Of a stretch of DNA of 5,443 nt, positions 1-4,620 are shown piece by piece. The translations under genes were made by a program, and so were the position numbers. The notes under the pieces were generated by a model, which saw only the letters and a list, made by a program, of their open reading frames with translations, searched no databases and was not told where the DNA came from. This DNA is from JBLHKE01 sp047619485 (lineage in GTDB: Bacteria > Verrucomicrobiota > Verrucomicrobiia > Verrucomicrobiales > DEV007): assembly GCA_047619485.1 (NCBI GenBank), contig JBLHKE010000555.1, positions 1 to 5,443 of the forward strand. The letters are read 5' to 3'. The number at the start of each line of letters is the position of its first letter. Position 1 is the stretch's first letter.

Positions 1-31
1 CTCCCGCCCCTCGCCACTCCCAACAAACCCC

Positions 32-45
32 TTGCCACACGGCAA
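32..45. other. Small hairpin upstream of the helicase gene
   Basis: TTGCC (32-36) and GGCAA (41-45) form a 5-bp stem around an ACAC loop, 25 bases before the helicase start. No T-tract follows, so it is not a clear terminator. It may be chance or part of the helicase 5' leader. The rest of bases 1-70 is C-rich and I see no gene in it. Confidence 0.2.
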
Positions 46-70
46 TCCCCCCACCATAGGTTCTTCCACT

Positions 71-1288
71 ATGGATTTTACAGAGCTCGGGCTTTCCGAA
101 GCAGTTTTAAAAGGAGTCGAAGCGGCCGGCTACACCGAACCCACCACGATTCAGGCCAAGGCGATCCCCGCGATCATTGCAGGCCGAGATGTCATTGGCG
201 CTTCACAAACAGGAACCGGTAAAACCGCCGCGTTCGTCCTGCCAATCTTATCACGACTCAAGGAACCGGGTAATATTCGCTGCCTGATCCTCGAGCCCGT
301 GCGCGAACTCGCCGCCCAGGTCGAAGTTGCCATTCAGGACTACGCCTCCGGAACCGGCCTGAAAAGTGTCTGCATCTACGGTGGCGTCGGCTACAGCAAA
401 CAGACTGACGCGATCAAGAATGGCGTCGACATCGTCATCGCCACCCCCGGCCGACTCCTCGACCTCATGCAGCGCGGTGAACTCTCGCTCGAGCACCTCG
501 AATTCCTCGTTCTCGATGAGGTCGACCGCATGCTCGACATGGGATTCCTCCCCGATGTGCGGCGCATCGTGGATCAGTGCAAAAAGGAACGCCAAACTCT
601 CTTCTTTTCGGCAACCATGCCACCGGCCATCGAGACCTTCGCGGCTTGGCTCCTCAAAGACCCGTTGGAAGTAGAAGTCGGACAGCGCATCAAAGCTGCC
701 GACACCGTCAGCCACGCGTTCTACCCAGTTGCCTCGTCCCAGCGCGAACAACTCCTCCAGGCGATCCTGACGGAGACAGATTTCCACAGCGTGATGATTT
801 TCACCCGCACCAAGCGCGACGCCGATTCCCTAGCGAGAATGCTGCAGAAGGGCACCGACTACGACATCACGGTGATGCACTCGGACATCAAGCAGTCCGA
901 CCGCACCAAAGCCCTAGAAGGTTTCCGCAAAGGCTCCTTCGACGTCATCATCGCCACTGACCTCGCCGCGCGCGGACTAGACATTTCCAACGTCAGCCAC
1001 GTCATCAACTACAACGTCCCAGAGAACGCCGAAGACTACGTGCACCGCATCGGCCGCACCGGTCGCGCCAAAAAGGAAGGCGACGCCTTCACCATCCTCT
1101 CCGCTGACGAACTCGAGAACGCCGAGTCCATCGAACGCCTCATCGGCCAGAAGATCGACCGCCGCAAACTCGCAGGCTTCGACTACACCTACACGACCCT
1201 GCTCGACGAAGACGCGCCGAACCAGAAGAAGATGGATCGCATGTTCAACCGTCGCCCGAAAGGCGGCAAGCGCCGCAAACGCAAGTAG
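71..1288 (+). CDS. DEAD-box ATP-dependent RNA helicase, RhlE-like (motif II is DEVD)
   Basis: This 405-residue protein should unwind or remodel RNA duplexes in the cytoplasm using ATP, as in ribosome assembly or mRNA turnover. The motifs come in family order: Q motif (F3 and PTTIQ 24-28), motif I ASQTGTGKT (44-52), Ia as EPVRELA (75-81), GG (104-105), Ib TPGR (125-128), II DEVD (149-152), III SAT (180-182), IV VMIFTRTK (241-248), QSDR (275-278), V ATDLAARGLD (295-304) and VI HRIGRTGR (325-332). The tail after about 385 is short and basic (RRPKGGKRRKRK), as in RhlE-type proteins, which often use it to hold RNA; there is no DbpA-type RNA-binding domain. The start is ATG at 71 because the Q-motif phenylalanine normally lies a few residues from the N-terminus; a TTG at 32 would add 13 residues unlike the family. 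A weak AGG at 58-60 is the only ribosome-site candidate. Oddities are DEVD for DEAD and PVREL for PTREL. The family is certain; the RhlE subgroup is inferred. Confidence 0.96.
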   Translation: MDFTELGLSEAVLKGVEAAGYTEPTTIQAKAIPAIIAGRDVIGASQTGTGKTAAFVLPILSRLKEPGNIRCLILEPVRELAAQVEVAIQDYASGTGLKSVCIYGGVGYSKQTDAIKNGVDIVIATPGRLLDLMQRGELSLEHLEFLVLDEVDRMLDMGFLPDVRRIVDQCKKERQTLFFSATMPPAIETFAAWLLKDPLEVEVGQRIKAADTVSHAFYPVASSQREQLLQAILTETDFHSVMIFTRTKRDADSLARMLQKGTDYDITVMHSDIKQSDRTKALEGFRKGSFDVIIATDLAARGLDISNVSHVINYNVPENAEDYVHRIGRTGRAKKEGDAFTILSADELENAESIERLIGQKIDRRKLAGFDYTYTTLLDEDAPNQKKMDRMFNRRPKGGKRRKRK

Positions 1289-1290
1289 CC

Positions 1291-1305
1291 GGGGCGTCTC
1301 GCCTC
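1291..1305 (+). terminator. GC-rich hairpin just after the helicase stop (weak terminator candidate)
   Basis: GGGGCG (1291-1296) can pair with CGCCTC (1300-1305) around a 3-base loop, with one G-T pair, starting two bases after the stop codon. The position suits a terminator or an mRNA 3'-end stabiliser, but no T-run follows, so intrinsic termination is doubtful and read-through into ruvC is possible. Confidence 0.3.
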
Positions 1306-1308
1306 CCA

Positions 1309-1360
1309 TCAACCTAAGCTCAAAGCTAAAGTAATCTGCGTCATCCGCGGTTACAAATCC
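1309..1360. repeat. Probable dispersed intergenic repeat between the helicase gene and ruvC
   Basis: Two parts are visible. The first, TCAACCTAAGCTCAAAGCT (1309-1327), recurs with 17 of 19 bases identical at 5060-5078. The second, AATCTGCGTCATCCGCGGTT (1333-1352), contains two near-copies of a TCYGCG unit and resembles boilerplate sequences I remember between genes in Verrucomicrobiota and Planctomycetes. That it is dispersed in this genome is inference; only the first part is repeated inside this window. Confidence 0.4.
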
Positions 1361-1370
1361 GAGGCCTACT

Positions 1371-1374
1371 GGAG
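1371..1374 (+). promoter_or_regulatory. Shine-Dalgarno-like site of ruvC
   Basis: GGAG lies 8 bases before the ATG at 1383. It supports that start and is the only convincing ribosome-binding site in the window. Confidence 0.55.
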
Positions 1375-1382
1375 CCAGCACC

Positions 1383-1886
1383 ATGCGCGTTCTAGCCATT
1401 GACCCTGCCCTGCGTAACACCGGCTACGCGGTCATCGAACGCGAGGGCAAAGACTTCCGTGCGCTGGCCTACGGAACCATCTCCAACAAGCCCAAACTGC
1501 TTCAGTCAGGCTGCCTGGTCGCCATCCGCGAAGCGATCCACGTCGTTATCCAAAAGCACCAACCCGAGTGCTGCGCGGTCGAAGCCGTGATCTACGTCCA
1601 GAGCTTCAAGACTGCCATCATCATGGGCGCTGCTCGCGGAGCTGCCGTCCTGACCGCCGCCGAACACGGCCTCCCAGTCTACGAATATGCACCAAAACGT
1701 GTCAAACAGGCCGTCGTCGGCAAAGGCGCTGCCGACAAACAACAGGTCGCATTCATGGTGCGCGCCCTGCTGAATCTCACCGAGACACCCGACCCTGATG
1801 CGGCCGACGCCCTAGCGATCGGCATGGCGCACTTCTACATGTCGGAAGGGCCGACCGCTGTCACCGGCGATCAAAAACGCATCTGA
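1383..1886 (+). CDS. ruvC: Crossover junction endodeoxyribonuclease RuvC (Holliday-junction resolvase)
   Basis: RuvC works as a dimer that nicks two strands of a Holliday junction symmetrically, normally with the RuvAB branch-migration motor, in the cytoplasm during recombinational repair. The 167 residues match the family's usual length. The N-terminus MRVLAIDPALRNTGYAVIE is the first RNase H-fold strand with catalytic D7; E67 sits in CAVEAVIY; the C-terminal acidic pair D139 and D142 lies in DPDAADALAIG. The helix IIMGAARGAAVLTAA (79-93) is the typical segment after the second active-site residue. The residue aligned with E. coli Phe69, which contacts the junction, appears to be I70, with Y71 next to it. 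The start is ATG at 1383, backed by GGAG upstream. It follows the helicase gene by 94 bases; ruvA and ruvB are not in the window, so they are elsewhere. The protein looks intact and active. Confidence 0.96.
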   Translation: MRVLAIDPALRNTGYAVIEREGKDFRALAYGTISNKPKLLQSGCLVAIREAIHVVIQKHQPECCAVEAVIYVQSFKTAIIMGAARGAAVLTAAEHGLPVYEYAPKRVKQAVVGKGAADKQQVAFMVRALLNLTETPDPDAADALAIGMAHFYMSEGPTAVTGDQKRI

Positions 1887-1941
1887 TTCCACTCGTTCTA
1901 CGGAATAGAAACAAGCACCTCCACACCAACGAGGCACACAA

Positions 1942-1962
1942 ATTGGGTCGAATCGCGCCAAT
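1942..1962. repeat. Short inverted repeat ATTGG-N11-CCAAT
   Basis: ATTGG (1942-1946) and CCAAT (1958-1962) are perfect inverted 5-mers with centres 16 bases apart, about one and a half helix turns, in the spacer before the outer-membrane protein gene. It could be an operator half-site pair, but 5-mers arise easily by chance. Confidence 0.15.
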
Positions 1963-2040
1963 CTCTAGCAACCATAATTTCTGTAGGTAAATGCTGCCGT
2001 TTTCGCTGACATGATTGTAATGAATTTATTCGCAGAAACC

Positions 2041-2069
2041 TTGCCAACAGTCTGTGAATTCAGTACGAA
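2041..2069 (+). promoter_or_regulatory. Possible sigma70-type promoter of the outer-membrane protein gene
   Basis: TTGCCA (2041-2046) matches five of six bases of the -35 consensus and is followed after exactly 17 bases by TACGAA (2064-2069), a poor -10 box with three of six. The spacer 1887-2128 (242 bases) is visibly AT-richer than the genes, as expected of a promoter region, and has no credible ORF. A start near 2076 would give a leader of about 50 bases. Confidence 0.3.
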
Positions 2070-2128
2070 TAACTGTTCCCCAACGCAAAAATACTTCATT
2101 TCCCCTGACAACCCATAAACGCTAACTT

Positions 2129-3997
2129 ATGTCGATCAGACACCGCTTTCTAGGCGTGTACCTCGCGTTCACACTAGTCTTCCCCCTTTCTATTTCCCAA
2201 ACTCACGCAGGATCGAACCACTCGGATCAACCCGTCGGTCAGGTTGGCCTGCGTGAACTGATTGCGCTCGCGTTGCGCAACGACCCTGCACTGGTCAAGT
2301 TACGCGGCCAGATCTCGATCGAGGAAGCCGAGAAACGCGCCGTCAGAATGAACCAGTGGCGCGACCCAGAGATCCGTGTCGGATTTTCCAAAGACGACAA
2401 CGTGCAACTCGACCAGCCGTACACCGAGCGCGGTACCGTTCGCGAGTCTATTAGCGACAGCAACACCCTGCAGAATTCCAAAGGCCGCAGCGTCGAGTCA
2501 TCGCGCGAAAACCGCTCCACCAACTACACCGAGCGTGTCACCCCAGGTGAGCATTCGGATCAGATCCATCGCACCGAGACGGAGACGCGCACGACGAAAT
2601 CCGATGGCACCGAAGGCAAAGAAGTCCGGAGCGAGACCTTCCGCTCGACCCGCGACGAAACTCGATTCCACGGTCGTGACCGCCTCGCCCGCGATCAATC
2701 CACGAGTGCCAAAATCCGCTTCTGGATTCCAAAACCGTGGGAGACCAAGGCGCTGATCAACCAGGCAGCCAAGGAGGTCGAACTCGCCAACTACGAAGTC
2801 ACCGCCGCCGAGCGCGAGGTCATTCTCGAAGTCCGCGAAGACTATGAAGACCTGCAATACCTCTACAAAAAGCTCAAGGCGAGTACCAGTAAAATCGCGA
2901 TCATCAAAAGACACGTCGCGAAAGAAGCCGCCCTCCTAGAAGCCAGCGACGAACTAACGGTCGATAACCTCGGCTTCGAAGACATCAAGATCCCGGGGAT
3001 CGAGATGGAGCAGCAAGCTCTTTCGAACGAACTGACCAGAGCCAAGCGTGAGCTTGCGGCACGCGTCGGCCTCGAGGATGGCTCGCGAATCCGCGTCACA
3101 GACAAGCTACTGCGCACTACGATCAACCTCGAGGGAACCGACCTCGACTACCTCACCCGCATGGCCTTCGTCCACCGCGGTGAAGTAGGCATCCTCAAGC
3201 ACGAACAGGCCATCGTGGAGAGCGAACTGGATATCATCAAGAGCAAGCGCATCCCGTGGGTCAGCTTCATCGAAGCCGCCTACGCGAAAGACAGCACAGG
3301 TGGCAACCACACCAACGACAACTACGGAGTCCAGTTCGGCGTGGTGCTACCGCTGTTCTCCTGGCTGTCGAAAGATGAGGAGGTCGTCCAAGCCCGCATC
3401 GAGTCCTACTACTCATCGATCAGCGCGAATCAGAAGAACATCGCCAACGAAGTCTCCGAGGCCTTCCGCTCGGTGAAGGAGTCCGCCCACGGCCGCCGCC
3501 GCGCGGAAGCTGCCAGCTCCGTGGCTGGGGAGAAGCTCGAGACCCTCAAGAAACGTCTCGAGAACTCAGAGGATCTGTTCGCAATCGAGAGGCTCCGCTA
3601 TGATGTCGAGAGCAAGCGCGACGACTTCTACAAATACATCCTTGCCGCCGACCGCCGCTACAACCAGTCGCTGATAAGCCTCGAGAAGGCTCTCGGAGCA
3701 GATCTCGATCAGGTATTCAATTACAAGATCGAGTCAATCGCCGGCGCGATCGATGATCCCGACGAGACCGTCGCTGCCGCCGCCGCAAGCTCGAAACCCC
3801 AAGAGGCGAACAACGCGCCAAAAGCAAAGCCCGTCCCCAAGTTGCTCGAGCTCCCAAGTCAGAAAGGCACGCCTGCCCCAGCAAAGGCCGAGCATTCGAA
3901 GAAGAAGGGTCTGTTCAACGCACTCAAGAGAGCCAAGATGGAGAGAGCAGCGGAGCAAAAGCCGGCTCAGCGCGGGATCTGGAACCGCAAACGGTAG
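2129..3997 (+). CDS. TolC/OEP-family outer-membrane efflux protein with long loop insertion and basic C-terminal tail
   Basis: The protein has 622 residues. Residues 1-27 form a Sec signal peptide: R4-H5-R6, a hydrophobic core about 8-22, and probable cleavage after THA (25-27). LRELIALALRNDPALVKLRG (41-60) is the typical first helix of outer-membrane efflux proteins, which form trimeric channel-tunnels exporting drugs, metals or proteins. Predicted strands are EIRVGF (81-86), AKIRFWI (194-200), WVSFIEAAY (377-385) and VQFGVVLPL (401-409), separated by long charged coiled-coil helices (205-310, 410-525), the two-fold repeat of the family. The first loop, 87-193, is about 107 residues of Arg/Glu/Ser/Thr-rich sequence; the second, 386-400, is normal. 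Residues 538-622 are an Ala/Pro/Lys-rich tail ending GIWNRKR. Together these explain the length beyond the usual 450-500. The ATG is fixed by an in-frame TAA one codon upstream; no Shine-Dalgarno is visible. No adaptor or pump gene adjoins it, so the substrate is unknown. The family is confident; the strand assignment is inferred. Confidence 0.9.
   Translation: MSIRHRFLGVYLAFTLVFPLSISQTHAGSNHSDQPVGQVGLRELIALALRNDPALVKLRGQISIEEAEKRAVRMNQWRDPEIRVGFSKDDNVQLDQPYTERGTVRESISDSNTLQNSKGRSVESSRENRSTNYTERVTPGEHSDQIHRTETETRTTKSDGTEGKEVRSETFRSTRDETRFHGRDRLARDQSTSAKIRFWIPKPWETKALINQAAKEVELANYEVTAAEREVILEVREDYEDLQYLYKKLKASTSKIAIIKRHVAKEAALLEASDELTVDNLGFEDIKIPGIEMEQQALSNELTRAKRELAARVGLEDGSRIRVTDKLLRTTINLEGTDLDYLTRMAFVHRGEVGILKHEQAIVESELDIIKSKRIPWVSFIEAAYAKDSTGGNHTNDNYGVQFGVVLPLFSWLSKDEEVVQARIESYYSSISANQKNIANEVSEAFRSVKESAHGRRRAEAASSVAGEKLETLKKRLENSEDLFAIERLRYDVESKRDDFYKYILAADRRYNQSLISLEKALGADLDQVFNYKIESIAGAIDDPDETVAAAAASSKPQEANNAPKAKPVPKLLELPSQKGTPAPAKAEHSKKKGLFNALKRAKMERAAEQKPAQRGIWNRKR
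2387..2707 (+). other. Coding segment of the hydrophilic loop insertion in the efflux protein
   Basis: This in-frame stretch encodes residues 87-193, with almost no hydrophobic residues and many Arg, Glu, Ser, Thr and Asp. YTERGT (98-103) and YTERVT (133-138) start two loosely similar halves and share an identical 11-base string TACACCGAGCG at 2420 and 2525, suggesting growth by internal duplication followed by divergence. By TolC topology it would face outside the cell. Confidence 0.5.
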
Positions 3998-4007
3998 TCG
4001 GGATGGT

Positions 4008-4023
4008 GAGGCTAGTGCGCCTC
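4008..4023 (+). terminator. Possible terminator hairpin after the efflux protein gene
   Basis: GAGGC (4008-4012) and GCCTC (4019-4023) pair around a 6-base loop, 10 bases after the stop codon, and the stem can be extended by G-T pairs (4005-4007 with 4024-4026). The following GTTCCTCGTT is only moderately T-rich, so it is a weak intrinsic terminator candidate. Confidence 0.35.
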
Positions 4024-4099
4024 GTTCCTCGTTACCACGCACCTGATTGGAGGCGAGATGCCATGGTTGCCCTAGGCTAGAAGAGATCGCACTTGGAAG

Positions 4100-4268
4100 G
4101 ATGGTCAGAAGGAGCCCGACACACCGGAAGAAGTGTTCGCTACAAAGAAATCCACGCAGATCTGTTGAGAGAGAACCATACCTAGAAGACCGGACTGACC
4201 ATCTATGAAATCCAGTTCAGGCGGGCGGCTACCAATCGCTTACCGAGGCGATCAATAAACAATGGTCA
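4100..4268. repeat. 9-bp inverted repeat with a competing third copy
   Basis: GATGGTCAG (4100-4108) is the exact reverse complement of CTGACCATC (4195-4203), 86 bases apart. A further ATGGTCA at 4262-4268 can pair with the same middle copy (TGACCAT, 4196-4202). The middle segment thus has two mutually exclusive partners, one upstream and one downstream, the latter enclosing the 4235-4252 hairpin. The pairings are seen directly; any switching role is inference. Confidence 0.35.
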
Positions 4269-4542
4269 AACTGAGCTCCGCAGGGAAATAGCTACCCGCG
4301 GTAGTATCGCGGCGCCTCATCAGCCCTGCGGGTTTCGACAACCACGGGAACTAGCGCCACCTCTCTTAGCAGCGCCAGCGAAACAGCGTTCAGAAAAAAC
4401 TCCCGCAATAATTCTCGCGTCTTTTTCGTTTTTGACTTTCGGCGGTGGGCTCGCATTTTCATATTGGTGTGTTGGGTATCTTTTCGGGGGTTACGCTAGG
4501 AGTCACGGTTTGGACGTGATCCTAGCCAACTTGTTCGAATAA
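4186..4542 (+). other. 118-codon open frame without a proper start (possible remnant gene)
   Basis: The frame is open from just after a TAG at 4183 to TAA at 4540-4542, but has no ATG or early GTG/TTG; the first TTG is at 4432. The C-terminal part is hydrophobic, with a Gly-rich segment LTFGGGLAFSYW (from about 4432) followed by a polar end. I do not recognise it. It may be the decayed 3' end of a membrane-protein gene, or a chance open frame in GC-rich DNA. It is in the same frame as the gene starting at 4621 but separated from it by two stops. Confidence 0.2.
4495..4526. other. 12-bp hairpin with a single-G bulge
   Basis: GCTAGGA (4495-4501) pairs with TCCTAGC (4520-4526), and TCACG (4503-4507) with CGTGA (4515-4519), leaving G4502 bulged and a GTTTGGA loop. 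It is the strongest stem in the window. No T-run follows, so an intrinsic terminator is unlikely. Flanking pairs CGGGG/CCCCG (4485-4489/4547-4551) or GGTTAC/GTAACC (4489-4494/4557-4562) could close larger alternative structures. It lies 94 bases before the next gene, so it may be a leader element, a protein-binding palindrome or part of a small RNA. Confidence 0.5.
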
Positions 4543-4620
4543 ACTTCCCCGACAAAGTAACCAACGCCCCTTGTCACCCCGACTAGATAGCGTACGATCA
4601 GTCAAAACGTCCCCGCCCTC

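Larger units (their letters stand above)
3998..4620. other. 623-base spacer without an intact gene, rich in inverted repeats
   Basis: Stops interrupt all forward frames in its first 190 bases, and I see no recognisable product on either strand. Besides the elements listed separately, it holds ATCGCTT/AGGCGAT (4235-4241/4246-4252, tetraloop ACCG, one G-T pair) and CTACC/GGTAG (4292-4296/4300-4304). TTGACT at 4432-4437 could be a -35 box, but no good -10 box follows. The content fits a structured leader, a small RNA locus or decayed sequence; I cannot choose between them. Confidence 0.5.

Noticed and set aside
251..787. 178-codon reverse-strand open frame across the helicase gene
   Set aside because: It is antisense to conserved helicase motifs, has an unrecognisable product, and reflects the codon pattern of the GC-rich gene.
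977..1420. 147-codon reverse-strand frame spanning the helicase 3' end and ruvC start
   Set aside because: It overlaps two certain genes on the other strand and its translation shows no family features.
1886..1906. ATTCC/GGAAT inverted repeat at the ruvC stop as terminator
   Set aside because: It has only 5 AT-containing pairs, an 11-base loop and no T-run.
2498..2914. 138-codon reverse-strand frame in the efflux gene
   Set aside because: It is a shadow of the charged loop and coiled-coil coding sequence; the forward product has a signal peptide and family motifs.
3734..4046. Overlapping frames on both strands across the efflux gene's 3' end
   Set aside because: Both are compositional shadows of the Ala/Pro/Lys-rich tail, and the forward one is Arg/Pro/Ser-rich without any motif.
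3998..4440. IS element or MITE
   Set aside because: I found no terminal inverted repeats with target duplications and no transposase fragment in any frame.
4485..4562. tRNA or tmRNA-like element, prompted by GTTCGAAT and CGGGG..CCCCG
   Set aside because: No 7-bp acceptor stem, no anticodon arm and no T-stem can be built around the T-loop-like sequence.
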